64,000 nt of DNA from Zopfochytrium polystomum (lineage: Eukaryota > Chytridiomycota > Chytridiomycetes > Chytridiales > Chytridiaceae), in assembly GCA_025765615.1 (NCBI GenBank), contig JAIVFJ010000100.1, positions 1-64,000 of the forward strand, given 5' to 3'. The notes under the pieces are model-generated. The model did not search any database, was not told the DNA's origin, and saw only the letters and a program-made list of their open reading frames with translations. Position 1 is the stretch's first letter. Every line of letters starts with the position of its first letter. Shown here in pieces: positions 41,901 through 54,004 of this stretch. The translations under genes were made by a program, and so were the position numbers.

Positions 41901-44181
41901 TGCCTCGAGAGCCGCGACCTGCGCCCTCAGCTGGCGCTCGGAAGCGGATGACGAGGCCGGAGTTGTTGCAATCGGCCCCGTGCTCACTCCAGCGGACATG
42001 AGTGCATCGTTTGCAGCAGTTTTCATCTCAAGCTTGTTGGTCACCTCCTCCAGCTCCCCGAGGAGGTTCGAAATCATCCGATCTTTCTCGTCCATGTTCT
42101 GGACAAGTTCGTCCATTTCATTCTGCTGCTTGTCAAGCTTCTCGCGTGCCAAAGTCAGGTCCTCCTGATGTGTGGCCATCTCCGCCCGGCAGGTCGCCAA
42201 CTCGAGTTTCAGGCGATTAACCTCGTTGTTTCCGACCGGAGACATCGGTCCCCTGGATCTCTGCGACTTGACCTCGGACTCGAGACTGCGAATGATGCGG
42301 TCATTGTCGGCCAAAGATCGCTCTGCACGGCGGAGATTGTCTTGCTCCTTTGAGAGCTCCTTTTTGGTGTCGGCGTTGTCGTTTTCTAACCGGGAAATCG
42401 TTGATTTAAGAACCGATATCTCCTTTTCGTACTCTTTCACTTTTGTCTCCGCCGATTCCAGCTTGACCCTGTCCGCTGGCGACGTTGACTGAGCGTTCCC
42501 TTTTTTCCCATCAGTGTCGTTGTTGACGCAGAATCGCAAGACACCGGCAGTGTGCTTGAGGACCACTCGCTCGACTTCCATCAGCTTGCCGGTCACTTTC
42601 CACAAGTCTGTAGCAATTGCGTCAACCTTTCTGTTGGCAGCGGAGAGTTGCTCTTGGGCAGCCTTTGCCTGCGCCCTGTCGTTCGGGGAGGTGGACTTGG
42701 CCACATTCAAGGCAGCCTCGCGAATGCGGGACTCCAGCGTCAGACGATTTTGGAGCGAAGACACCTGAGACGAGAGGACAGCAAATTCTCTTCGACGATC
42801 TTCGATTCTTTCAGGAGTCAGTACCGCGTAGGACTTGGAGTCGTTGAGAGCATCAGGCAGCATGGACGAAATCGCCGAAGGGTCTGCAATGGCTGTCTCG
42901 ATGGCGGTAACGGAGGAGGAGGAGATACTTCCGTTCCGCTTTCGAGGAGGGTTGGCAAGATTGGGGACACCGCCGACAGCAGTCTTTCCGTCGTCGTCCG
43001 TGACTGTTGGGGCAGGGCGGCCGGATCTTGAATCCAACGTTCCTGTTCGTTCCATGAGATTGCGAAGCGGTCGGGCGGAGGGTTGGCTGCCTTCACCACG
43101 ACTGCGCTCAATCGATCTAGACCGGCCGCTCCGCCCGGCGTCTGATGTTGCGTCGCTTGATGTTTGCGGTCCAGCTTCATCCCTTGGATCGGCGCGGCCA
43201 GTGTTGTTTCGTCGAGAAGAACCTCGTGGTATAATCGGAACTCGAGTGGACTGTCCAGCCAAACGAGGATCTGGCAAAGGGTCTTCTGGCTTGCCACCGC
43301 TGGGAGGGCCGTCCTTAGCTGCAAAATCGCCAAGGTCTTTCAAGAGGTCGTTGATTCCAGCACCTGGCCTTCGGCCTTCACCACGCTATTGGGGTAGGTA
43401 GGTTGGGGTTAACGACTGTCCCTTTGCCAGTAAATTAGAATTGAGGGGATGAACCTCCGAGCGGCCGTCCTCCGTAGGCTCTCTGGTGCGTGCCGATGGG
43501 CGCTCCCTAATGTCTCGTCCATCTCGAAGGTCTCGTGCATCGCGGGGGTCCCGACCGTCTCGACCTTTACTAGGATCCCTGTCCATTCTTAAATCGCGAG
43601 GATCTCTCCCATCCCTCGTTTCTGGCGCATAGCGATCGCGGTCTGGATCTCTTTCCCTCTCTCGGTCTCGGTAGTCGCGGTCAAGCCGGTCAAGGGGCGG
43701 TCGAGATCTGTCCCGTCGCTGGTATATCCCAGTTGCTTTTAAATTAGTAATTCCAGAGAAGATGCTGAGGAGACTTGCTCACCTCGGCACCAGCCGGTCT
43801 TGATGGATCTCTTCGTCGATCCCGTTGAAGGTCAGCTCCACCCCGGTAGCCTCGTTCCCTCTCACCCTCTGGCTGGTCATCTCGCCGTTCTCTATCTCTG
43901 TCACGATCTCTGTCTCTGTCTCTCTCTCTGTCTCTGTCTCGGTCCCGCTCTCTTGGGCCGACGTCGGTCACGTTGCGAGCCAGACGGTCCCTGTCGCCTC
44001 TATCACCTCTGTCGCGGTCGCCTCTGTCGCGCAAGTCACGGTCTTGGGCAGGAGCTGTTGGCGCACGGGCCAGGCGATCCCCAGGCGAAGCGTCGTTGGT
44101 TCTCTCACGGTATCGAGAGGGTGGAGGGGCGTCGTCCGGGTTGTTTCGCCTGGAGCGGTAAGGGGGATCGTAGTCGGCCAT
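38950..44181 (-). CDS. Giant coiled-coil protein (about 1,675 residues) with RD/RE-repeat N-terminus
   Basis: Function unknown; probably a structural or scaffolding protein. Exons 44181-43783, 43718-43455, 43385-39404 and 39333-38950, all joining in phase 0. Residues 1-220 are extremely charged, with runs of Arg-Asp/Arg-Glu dipeptides (RDRDRERDRDRDRDRDRERR). About 220-420 is polar and disordered (ERSRGEGSQPSARPLRNLMERTGT region). From about 430 to the end lies nearly continuous heptad-type coiled coil (EEEAQRKLRQLERDLEEEME, LAAEREMAKKVETDLRDQL, MKRLRSEHDNAVDEMKARL and many more). It ends QRIYYGV. One base disrupts the frame near 41045 (ANANERA to NRRIREAER), probably an indel error because coiled coil continues on both sides. 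Long coiled coils of this kind occur in centriole, rootlet and spindle-pole proteins, but no signature decides. Confidence 0.8.
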
Positions 44182-45100
44182 GGAGGCAAGAGATAGGTAG
44201 GGGCGAGAGGCACTGATTCCAGAGTCGCAGTAAGCTTCGAGGGGGGGAGTGGATGCTTCAAGCGGCGGGTATTACTGGGTTGACTTTCGGCACAGCGCCG
44301 CAAGAGTCAGCCCGGTGGAAACGATTTGGAGCTGATTTGTTGATAAATATTTGATTGGGCTCTTGGTGTGAAGACAAAGAAACGGCTCAATTTTGTGGTC
44401 GCAAAAGACAGAAAAGGCGCATGGATTGATGACGCCAAAAGGATGATTCTTGCCTGTCATAAAACTTTTACATTTACACAAGCGGGAACAACCAAAAGCT
44501 CCTTTCTCTGAAATATTAATAGCGGACGGCATCGGTTTTCGCGAGGAAAGGCCGACGCGGCTTATGCGTTTGTGGAATGGAATATTAGTAGTAAACCGAA
44601 TGTTGCGAACTCTCCAATGTTTGTCTAAATGACAACACAATGAATACACTCAGTTATCTGTTTGACGTACGCGTGAAGGAGGTCGGGAATGAGGGGGAAG
44701 AGAAGGTGGCGCCTATGTAGCACGAACTTCACGTTAGTTGACGCGCCGGGGTCTGATCCGTTTCCTCCGTCAGATACTCCGTTTCTCCGCTTTCATTTTC
44801 AGAGGGGGTTGTCGTCACTTCATTCTTGATGACTGAGGATGAGACAGAGCGACAAAGAAGCGTTTGAGCGATTTCTGATTTGTGTGGGACAGCGAGACAG
44901 AGTCGAGAGAATTTTTGGGACTGAACAGAATAGAGGGAGAAATTGCTCCTGTTTCGACCCCTCCATCAGCGCCTGCAGCCCGGCTCATCCTTCACCCCCC
45001 CTCCTCCTCTTCCCCTCAAGCCACTCACGTTGCACTCGCAGTCCCCGCCCGCCCACTATCCATCCCCCCTTCCACCTGAACGCCGCCCTCTCCCCTTGCA
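44182..45100. other. Divergent intergenic region
   Basis: Lies between the minus-strand coiled-coil gene and the plus-strand desaturase gene, so it probably holds both promoters. CT-rich, CCCCTCC-type sequence precedes the desaturase ATG. No ORF with motif. Confidence 0.5.
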
Positions 45101-46546
45101 ATGTCGCCTCCGGCCTCTTCCGTTACCATGACCACAACCACAACAGCGCCCGACGTGTCCGCGATCCGCTCCCGCACCGCCGCCGCCGCCGCCGCCGCCG
45201 CCCAGTCGCCCGCTGCACCAGCCACCGTCTCCTCGCCCGCGGACCTGGATCCCGACATCTACGCCCCGCGGCGCAAGGGCCTCCCCAACCCCGAGTCCAA
45301 GCGCGGTGACTTTTACTGGGTCGCCACTGACGAGCCGCACGCAACCCGACGCCGGCTCATGCTCAAAAAATACCCGCAGATCCGCTCCCTCATGCGCACG
45401 GAGCCGCTCACCGCCTACCTCGTCACCGCCGAGGTCGCAGTGCAGTTTGCGCTGGCGTACTACTTCCGCGACATGTCGTCGATCGGTACGTGGCAGTTTT
45501 GGATGACGGCGTACTGGATCGGAGGAACCATCACGAGCTCGCTGTTGCTGTCGGTCCACGAGATTACCCACTTTTTGGCCTTCAAGTCGTTCTTGGCGAA
45601 CAAGGTTCTGGCTGTCGTTGCGAACCTTCCGATCGTCCTGCCTTTCTGCGTTGACTTTAAGGTAAGCAGACGGCGATGACATGCGTACATGTGTGAGAGT
45701 CGATAGTAGTGTGTGGGTTTGTGTGTTTGGAATCGCACAGGATTGTGCGGGGGTTTATCCACTCACGGTGATCGATCTGGAGTCAGCGTTTGTCAGAACT
45801 ATTGTCTCACCAATGCCCACATCTATGCACCTCTCCCATGGTCCACACGACAGCGCTACCACATGGACCACCACCGCTTCCAGGGCGTCGAGGGAGTCGA
45901 CGGAGATCTGCCCACCCAGCTGGAGGGCTACCTCTTCAACAGCACCTTTGGCAAGCTCTTCTTTTGCGCCATCCAGATTCTCTTTTATGCGATGCGACCA
46001 AAGCTTGTCGCCACCGCCAAGACCTACCGCATGCCCAAGACCCCCATGGAATGGATCTTCTCGTGGTACTCGCTCAACTACACGGTCCAGTTCGGCACCA
46101 TGTTCGCCGTCATCTACTTCTGGGGTCTCACCTCGTTCCTGTACCTCGCGGCGTCGGTGCTCCTCGGCGGGTCGCTGCACCCGATGGCGGGCCACTTTAT
46201 CGCCGAGCACTACGTGATGAACGCCGGGCAGGAAACCTACTCGTACTACGGCGCGCTGAACCTGCTCGCCTTCAACGTCGGCTACCACAACGAGCACCAC
46301 GACTTCCCCAACATCCCGTGGACGCTGCTGCCGGAGCTGCGCAAGATCGCTCCCGAGTTTTACGACGGGATGGCGACGTGCGAGTCGTGGACGGGCACGC
46401 TGATCAAGTTTATTTTCACGCCGGGCCTCGGGCCGTACAGCAGGATCAAGCGTGTTGCAGACGCGGCCGCGGAGGAGAAGAAGGTCATGCCGGCGACCGT
46501 GTCGGATGTGTCGGCGGTGTCGTTTGTGGGCAAGGAGGATCTGTAG
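45101..46546 (+). CDS. DES1: Sphingolipid delta-4 desaturase (dihydroceramide desaturase)
   Basis: Introduces the 4,5-trans double bond into dihydroceramide at the ER, using cytochrome b5. Exons 45101-45661 and 45854-46546, intron 192 nt, 417 residues. The N-terminal 45 residues are an Ala/Thr-rich extension. The domain starts at GDFYWVATDEPHATRRRLMLKKYPQI, the conserved N-terminal signature. The three His boxes are HEITH (153-157), HMDHH (190-194) and HNEHHDFP (332-339); helices lie around 105-150, 165-185 and 257-290. GGSLHPMAGHFIAEHY is also typical. The splice joins DFK to RYHMDHHRFQG exactly at the second box. The C-terminus is about 45 residues longer than in animal homologues, with no known motif. 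Confidence 0.96.
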
Positions 46547-47149
46547 GGCGTCGTGACCAAGTGGTTAGCCCTTCTCTCTTTTTAGTGTCCTCGAGATTTG
46601 AATTGCGTTGGATGGAAATTATATAGAGGTTGCGGGCGAGTTCTGCGTTCAGGAAGCGAGTTGCAGGTGTGGTTGGGGTTTCTGTTGCGTTTCTGCACTA
46701 ATCTCCTCCAAAGTCGTGGCAAGAGGATTACGGCCGCCTTGTTACTCCCACCTCCTTGTTCTCTCGCAGATGCTTCTCTCCGCCCCAGCTGCACTCATTA
46801 TTTTCTTTATAACGGTCTCTGCTGTTGGGCCCATATTTTTTTTTTTCCCCCCGGTTTTTTTTTTCTTCACCCTCTTGGTTTTGTCTGGTGGCCGCTCCAA
46901 ACAAAAGCCATCCAAAAACAACAAGAACAAAAGAAGAACATCCGCAATGCTCCAGAGCAAGCCCGCACCGTGTCGCAGACTATGGCACACACAGCACAAC
47001 CCCCCCACACTGCTCTTATGGCGGAGCGCACGCGCCAGTGCAAGGCCCTGAAAAAAAAGCGCGCGCGCGTCAGCGAGAGAAAATGCACCAAGGAAAGGGA
47101 AAATAGTCCAATACGGGCTCCCTCTCCACAAAATAATAACAAAAAACAA
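46547..47149. other. Intergenic, low complexity
   Basis: Contains poly-T, poly-A and AAC-rich tracts (46838-46870, 47136-47158). Several overlapping frames on both strands are compositional artefacts. Confidence 0.5.
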
Positions 47150-47639
47150 AATCAAAAAATTGCACAGAAGCAGCGCATCAGCAAACTCTCACAGTTCCAC
47201 ACGCACGAGTCGAGGTGGCACAGTGGGCTACCGTCGGGGCAGCTGTTATTGAGATAGGTGGAGTCAGTCAGTGAAGGGCTGCGACACCGCCAACCCCTGC
47301 GCGGCGAGTTTGCATTCGGCACACCCCGCTCTCCCCCCCCCCAACTCACCTACCTGCACGGGGAGCGTCCGGCTCCGCTAGGACTGGTGAAGCAGCAGCG
47401 ACCGTCTGAACGTACGGATGGGAACGGGAGGGATGGGAGACTCAATAAAAAGGCATTTGCGGTGCAGTCCATACCCTCCCGCTTTCCCTCCCCACCACAC
47501 AACGGACACACGAACCCAGGATGCGGAAACACGATCCGTAGTAGCAGCCCGGTGCGGGGACGCCCTGGACGAACAGCAGGAGGATAAGCGCGAAGAGGGC
47601 GAGCAACGAGGTTGCGGTGGTGGTGGTGCGAGGGATCAT
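47150..47639 (-). CDS. Candidate small Cys-rich secreted protein, two or more exons
   Basis: ATG 47639 begins MIPRTTTTATSLLALFALIL, a clear signal peptide (cleavage likely after VQG or PAP), followed by GCYYGSCFRILGSCVRCVVG. Downstream on the same strand, after an acceptor-like CAATAACAG near 47248, comes CPDGSPLCHLDSCVWNCE, then SLLMRCFCAIF and a stop near 47152. An intervening coding-like segment around 47340-47400 may be another exon; exact joins are unresolved. Size and cysteine spacing resemble small secreted proteins of fungi, but no family is recognised. Confidence 0.35.
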
Positions 47640-48108
47640 GGTTTTGGGCGGTGCTTGTTTCTTTCTTGTTTCCTGTACTTTTTTGTTTATTTTTTTTTAA
47701 TATTTTTTTTTTTCGCACTGCACTGGCTGGGACCGCGTTTTAAGTGCAAGAGAGAGAGAGTTCTCTCCTTGCTTTTTGAAGTAAGCTTTCTGCCACGCGC
47801 AGAGGACGGTGTGTTCTTGGTGACGGCATATTTATGAGCGGCAGAAAAAGCCTCTAACTCTGTTCTCGCCAGAGTCTGGAAAAAGGGGTGAAAAATTAAT
47901 TGCGTGATGCCCGTTTGATTGATGTTTGGGCTCCGAGCGATTCCATTGGCCGCACCATTTGTGTTCCTTGTTGCTCACCTTTCTTTTTTTGAAGAAATGT
48001 CTCTGTCTCTGTCTGTCTCTGCCCTTGTTTCTTCCAGCTGACGCGGCAATGGGCGAATCAGGTTTGCTGCCGAATCGCAAACGGGCGGACAGACAGACCG
48101 GCGTCGAC

Positions 48109-48140
<32 letters not shown>

Positions 48141-48303
48141 CATCGAGTGCATTTGTTTTCGTTTTTTTTTCGAAACTGCAAGCTGAAAAACGAATTGACT
48201 CCCTTTTTGTTCCGTTTGTTGTGTTTTGAAACAGCGCGTGCGTCGCGCGGCGCAGGAAGAAGAGACAGGAGAGCGACAGAGAAAGAGAAGAGAGAGAGCG
48301 AGA

Positions 48304-48343
<40 letters not shown>

Positions 48344-48523
48344 CAGATTAGTAGTGGTGTGTGCGTTTGCGTGAAAAGGCAACTCCCCAACAACAACAAC
48401 AGCAAGGAAAAAACACAACCCTCTGGCTCCTACTCGCCGGCCAGGTTCCCTCCCTCGCACACCTGCTGCTCGGCTACGCCCACCCCGCCCCGCCCGCCCC
48501 CATTTAGCGCGGATCCCCTCTTC
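47640..48523. other. Intergenic with CAGA and GA repeats
   Basis: Poly-T near 47690-47715, (CAGA)n at about 48110-48135 and (GA)n at about 48285-48345. Probably promoter and 5' UTR of the polyQ gene. Confidence 0.6.
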
Positions 48524-51442
48524 ATGGCGGACGATAGCTCGCGCTCCCCTGCGTCTTCCTCTCATTCGGCATCGCTCCGCCAGCAACAGCAGCAGCAACA
48601 GCAGCAGCAGCAGCAGCACCAGCAGCAGCAGCAGCAGCCACGCACGTCCGCTGCGACCTCCCCATCGTCGCCACCCTCTGACTCTTACCTCCAGCCTCCC
48701 GGTTCCAACTCATCCTCTTCCCCAACCTCAGCTGCACCGGCTGGTCCTGCATCGTCTGCAGTACCCTATCCTCCGTCCGTTGCAAACAACTACCCCCTCG
48801 GCGCCAACCCGCATCGGCTCCAGAACCAATCGAACCCATACCAGCACCAGCAGCAGTCCCTCCTCCAACGCAAGGTCAGCGTCAGCACACACAACAGCGG
48901 CAACGCCGATCACAGGGCGACTCACATCTCGATTGACTCGGGCTACGAGACGATTAACAGCGTCTTTCCGTCCAACAGCACTCAGTACGGCAGCTACCAG
49001 GGCGGCTTTGGAAACCCCAACGTGGGCGGCCCGAACCAGATTGTGGGAATGAGCGGAAATTTCCAGCAGCCCCCTCCGCCGCAGGCAATAATGATTCCTG
49101 GCGATCAGGACGGGTTCTACCAACCGCCGCCCCGAGCTCCTGTTCGGCAAGCGTCTGGATCGTTTACTGATCAGCAGCAGCAACAACAGCAATTGCAGTT
49201 CCAGTCAGGCAATGCATGCCCGCATGATGCCTCGGCCCGTTCACAAAATGCCTAGCGGACAAAACTTGAATGCAGGCCAGATGCACCGCCAGTTCCAGTA
49301 CGCGGACTACATGCAACAAACGGGAACCTCTTCAAACTCGAGCGTTGCCTCTCCCTACCCACCTGGCCCCACTGGTCCACCTGGTCCGCATGGGCCGCGA
49401 AGCTACGGCCCAAACGGAACTTCTCAGCAGTTTGAATCATCCTCTATTCGCTCCCGCAACGGCGATGTTGCACCACCTCTTTCCCCGTCCATGGCATCCG
49501 CAGGCTTTTTCGATGCGAACCAAGCTCAGCTGCAGCTGCAGCAGCAGCAAAGCGAAAGCTTTTACAACATGATGAAGAGCAGAGGCCATGGCGCCAGCAG
49601 CCTTAGAAATGTTGGAAACGGGGACAACGACTCGTTGAACAGCTCGTATCCCTCTTTCCCTTCAAACGTTCAGTCAGCACCAAACGGTCAAGTCACTCCC
49701 ACCGGAGACTTCAACGGCAAACCGCCCTTGGAGGTCCAAGATTATCCTTTCTTCTCTCGCGGAGACTCTTCGTTCGACATGCAGCGAGTCGTACAAAGTC
49801 TGCCATCGAATCCTGCCTCCTCTGTAACGGCCAGTGGCAATAGCACTCATCCCCTTATATTCCATGCTCCGAACGACCCCATTCCCGCTCTTCTCGCCAA
49901 TCGCCCCGTTGTGGAGATCTATATTCTCCTCGGCGCACGAGGCCACCGAGCCCCATCCCTTCTTGCGCAGCTTCAAGCTCAGCCGCCGCATGAACACTCG
50001 ACCCTCCGCCTCGTTGGATCCGCCTCAAACCGATACGCCGGTGTCGGAGAGTATTGGGATGCTACTCCGACAAAGGTGATTATCGAAGGCAATGTGCCCC
50101 TCGGAAAGTCTGTCAAACGTCTCCGCAACGCAGTCACGCGCTCGGAGAAGGTGCGCGAACACGTTGTGAAAAATGATGACATTAGCATGGCTATGATGGG
50201 CTGGATGACCGCTACCTGCGAGGACCTGTGTTCCAGTACGGAAGAAATGCGGGTGGACTTTGAAGGCGAGGGCGGGATTGTTGGAATCCTTGCGACTTGT
50301 CACACCTGGATCTACCACGGCTCGGACGGAGCAAGCGCGACTCCAGCTGACTTTGAGCCGGTAAGAGAGAATCCCGAGTTCCATTTCCGATTGCGACACT
50401 CATGCTAAAGCTGTTCCCCTGCCTTCAGATTTGGGAAAAACAGTTTACAGTCTCCTCGCGCGTCGCGCACGTGCGCCTGGAGCTCGTCGAACCCATCACC
50501 GACTTCGTCACCCCTTTCGCCTCCGCCATGTGCGCTCGCTCCCGCGCCCGAGACGGCGACCCAGCTGCAGGTATGATGACGCTCCTCACCTACGAAGCCC
50601 GCCACGGTGGCCCAAAAGTAGCGCACTGGATCGTTCTCCGCTCTTGGGGCTGCGGGTCCGGCGCCCTCCGAGCCGGCGACTCCCTCGACTCTTCGTGGAT
50701 TGCGGCGGACGCCACCACCCGCGGCGCGCCCTCCCACGTCCTCTCGACCGTCTCCACCTCGGTGCCCATGACCCTCGACCTCAGCCTGCTCCCAGACACG
50801 ACGGCGTCCCTTTCTTGGTCCCTCTTCTGCCGCGTCATCCCGCCCTTGCAGGTCTCGCACGTGCACGGCACCACGGGCGTGCAGCTCAACCCCGGAGAGT
50901 ACCACGTCCTCGGCGGCGTTCAGACCGGGTACACCGTTCAGACCCAGATGGAAGCGCTCCAGCGCGTCATCGGCTCCGTGGGATCCAAGACGGCCCTCGC
51001 GGCCTGCGGGTACCCGCACATGCCCGACGGCATCAGCCCGTCCGCCTTCCGCGACCTCTGCCAGTTCTCGACGAAGCGCTCGCGTATTGCGTTCACGGCC
51101 CTTGGCGGCATCATGATGACCCGCGGCAAGAAGGAGGCCATCCGCAGCCTGCTGTCGGCCGTATCGTTGGTCGGCCGCATGGGCGACCGCATCGAGAAGC
51201 AGGAGGTCCTCACCCGCGCCTGCGAGGGCGGGTACCTCGTCCACTCGGTCAGCGTGCAAGAGGCCGTCGTGCAGTTTGCGAACGCTGGGCAGACACTGAG
51301 CTGGCTGTGCTTGTCCGGCGGGAAGATCCGCATGGTGCTGGTCTGCAGTGGTGCGAGGGGTAACGTACGCTGCCTGGGCACGGCCACGTTCGTCGGCGTT
51401 CCCGTCGGCCCGCCGGATGGCGTCGGCGTGTTGATTTCATAA
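48524..51442 (+). CDS. PolyQ/Ser/Pro-rich N-terminus with conserved-looking C-terminal half, unidentified
   Basis: ATG 48524 gives MADDSSRSPASSSHSASLRQ, then a glutamine run and a Gln/Ser/Pro/Asn-rich region of about 430 residues. The frame slips by one base near 49207 (QFQSGN to MHARMMPRP); both sides share composition, so one gene is inferred. From about 49840 the sequence becomes globular: PVVEIYILLGARGHRAPSLL, GYVGVGEYWD-like, KVIIEGNVPLGKSVKRLRNA, then MRVDFEGEGGIVGILATCHTWIYHG. An intron (50361-50428, phase 0) leads to exon 50429-51442 with FTVSSRVAHVRLELVEPITD, WIVLRSWGCG, GYTVQTQMEALQRVIGSVGS and YLVHSVSVQEAVVQF. No family recognised. No signal peptide or membrane segment. Confidence 0.65.
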
Positions 51443-53059
51443 ACCTGCACCGCCGACCGGGTGTTTGGGTGTGGTGTCGAACTAATCTTTTTTTTCCCAC
51501 AGGCATTAGGGCTTTGACTTGGTTGTTGCTGGCGGAAGTGTGTTGTTTTGTCATTTTTTTGCTTCAGATAGTACGTGTCTATGGTGTTTTCTCGCAGACG
51601 CTGCACTCAATTTTCTCTCTACCTATGTCCCTCCTTCGTTTTTCAGTCCTGTTCAAGGTCGTGGCTTGTTCTGGCCTTTTACTGGGATGCCGTGTAACTG
51701 CATTTTTAGTCTCTCAAGTCCTGTCTCTGCCTCCACTGACTACCCCGCTCCGTACTGCTCGTAAAACTTTCTCCGCCTCCTCCCACCACTTGACTATGCT
51801 TACCTGCCTCCTTCTTTCGTCCGCTGGCATTGTCCCCGCCGCAAATCAAAAAACGCCCAACTGCCGTCTCCTCTTCGTTCGATTTTTCTTTCATAGTTTT
51901 TTTTTTTTTTTTTTAAATTTTTTCGTTTCATTGTTCCGTCATCGTTGTTGTTGCCTCTCGTCCACCCCTTCTCTTTTTCCCTTTTTCTTCGCGCCGCAAC
52001 GTTGAGTCTCCCAGCGCTTCAGGAGACTTGCACCGTTCTCGCGGGAGCCATCGACCGACCGCGCCAATGTCATCCCTCCGCCCACGCTTGTTGCATCACC
52101 CCCTCTTTTAGTTTTGAAAGCAAAAAAAGTACAATTCTTTTTTAATTCTTTTTTTTAAGCGAAGTCCGATTTTTCACCTCGGGCGCCTCCGAGAAGCCTG
52201 AGAATGCGGGCGCTTCCCTGCTTGCGCTGGTTTTCATCCAATGGGGGGTCAAATTTTTCACTGGGAAGGCTGCTGCGATCTGCATGCCGCACAGATTTTT
52301 TTTTTTTTTTAAACTATTTCAAGCAGCTGGGTGACAAGAGTGAAATGCCATGCACGTATGGCAGAAACCCAAGGACCTTGACAGAACGAAGTGCATTGCC
52401 ACACACAGGCCACCCTAGCTGTTAACAATACAGGAATCAAAGCAACCATTAAGAAAACAACAACAACCTTGCGGATTGTGTCAAACTGACAGTGGAATAA
52501 GTGGGCGAACGGAGTCAGGGGGAAAGGGGCAGAGCTGCAGAAGAAAGGTGGAGCAGTGGGAGGAGGCCCTTAGTGCACATCTGGCGGTACAGGATGTGGG
52601 AGATGCGGGATAGGAGGCGGGTTGGTAACAGTGAGGCACGAATTCCTCTGCATAAGAGGAGCCAATCAGGAGGACAGTTGTTGGAGTGGTGGCGACTGCA
52701 TGTACCTCATTGAGGAGCGCGAAGTGGCCGTTGTCGACGGGCCGGGGGGCGGTTGCGGGTGTGGAGAAGCGGTGGGTGGGAGAATTTGAAGGAGAGGGAG
52801 TGGCACGCAAGGCAGGGGGAGCAGGGCTTGCGGCTGGGGATGATGCAGGGGGTGTAGCGGGGCTTACAGGTGGAGAGGGTGGAGTGGGAGAAGTTGGTGG
52901 GCAGTGGCAATGCTTGTCAGTGGTGTAGTGCTGCGGTCTTGTTCCCAGATCACAACAAGGCAGGGGTAGTGCGAGGCCAAGACAGTGGCATGGACTCCGT
53001 GGAGACTCTGAACGGAATTCTGGTGTGGCCTCTTGAGTGTGGATAAGGTTGCCATTTCG
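51443..53059. other. Intergenic, T-rich then repeat-like
   Basis: Long poly-T tracts (51898-51914, 52289-52310). No coding signal. Towards 53000 it may grade into the tRNA-bearing duplicated block. Confidence 0.5.
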
Positions 53060-53101
53060 AGCACAGTCAGTGATATAAATGCAAGCAGCCGCATCAGCAT
53101 G

Positions 53102-53190
53102 CCGACCATAGCTCAGTTGGAAGAGCGCATGACTGTAACGGACCCCGAACCGAAATCATGAGGTCCCCAGTTCGAACCTGGGTGGTCGGA
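53102..53190 (+). tRNA. tRNA-Tyr (GTA) with 16-nt intron
   Basis: Same mature sequence and 89-nt length as the minus-strand gene at 31829-31917; the intron differs at several positions (CGGACCCCGAACCGAA). Confidence 0.93.
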
Positions 53191-53931
53191 TAGTATGTTT
53201 TTCCATTCTCAACTCGCGGTGGAAAAATGTCATTGTCCTGTTGGCTCTTGTAACAAGAAGCAAGGACCTTTTGAACAAGTGATATGTTGGAGCCACTTAA
53301 ATTTCACTAGCACCGTACACACTATGTTGATTCTTTGATATTTAAGTTTGTAAAATAACTGCTGCAAGGCAATAATTAGGGTTTGTGTTCCAGGTCAAAG
53401 AAATCGTCTCCCAGAGAGGTGTCAGCTGCCATGTTTTGCCACCAAGTGCTGGTTCATGTTGCTAGTCGCTGGTTTAGTGGACACCTGGTGTTTCGTCATC
53501 TGGGTACGCTTGGACAACTGGGGACTCAATGCAGAATGATGATGTAATGGTAACCACAGGTGTCTGTGCATTGGGGAAACCACCAGACAGTCAAACCTGA
53601 ACCAAACAGTTCAGAGATCCTTCCAGAGCAAAGCCCCATGGGTCTTCTCTCACAAGTGCCTCAGTCAAATCTAACACCGCATCCACAAATCATTGGCGTT
53701 GGACTTTGCACATACCTATTAAGGTCTTCTGACCTGCCCTCGAGAGTAAAGATGAGTTAAGTTGACATTTGCCAATGCTATTGACACTTCTCTTGATCTT
53801 TGACACTGCAAAAGCGAGTAGAGGAAATATAGTTCGCTCTTAAGGAGAATCGGGCTCACACGCCAAGCGACCTTTCTTGCTCCACACCACGACGCATTTG
53901 ACAAGGTAGACTCGGAAATCTCAGCAAAAAG

Positions 53932-54004
53932 CGAGCGTGCCAGGGGTCGAACCTGGAATCTCTTGATTCGTAGTCAAGCGCGGTAACCATTTTGCCACAC
54001 GCCC
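53932..54004 (-). tRNA. tRNA-Arg (ACG)
   Basis: Minus-strand copy of the tRNA-Arg at 30885-30957. Acceptor, anticodon ACG and B-box are intact; one D-arm difference (GTTACC for GTTTCC). Confidence 0.92.

Noticed and set aside
39296..43401. Several long plus-strand ORFs opposite the coiled-coil gene
   Set aside because: Antisense shadows of a long Glu/Lys/Arg-rich coding exon, Leu/Phe/Ser-rich by composition, with no motifs of their own.
46547..46612. tRNA-like string GTGACCAAGTGGTTAG after the desaturase stop
   Set aside because: Resembles a D-arm only; no matching T-arm, acceptor pairing or anticodon stem can be folded.
50405..51363. Large overlapping ORFs on both strands across the polyQ gene 3' exon
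   Set aside because: Arg/His/Pro-rich or Ala/Gly-rich shadows of a GC-rich exon. The frame at 50429-51442 has normal composition and continues across the intron.
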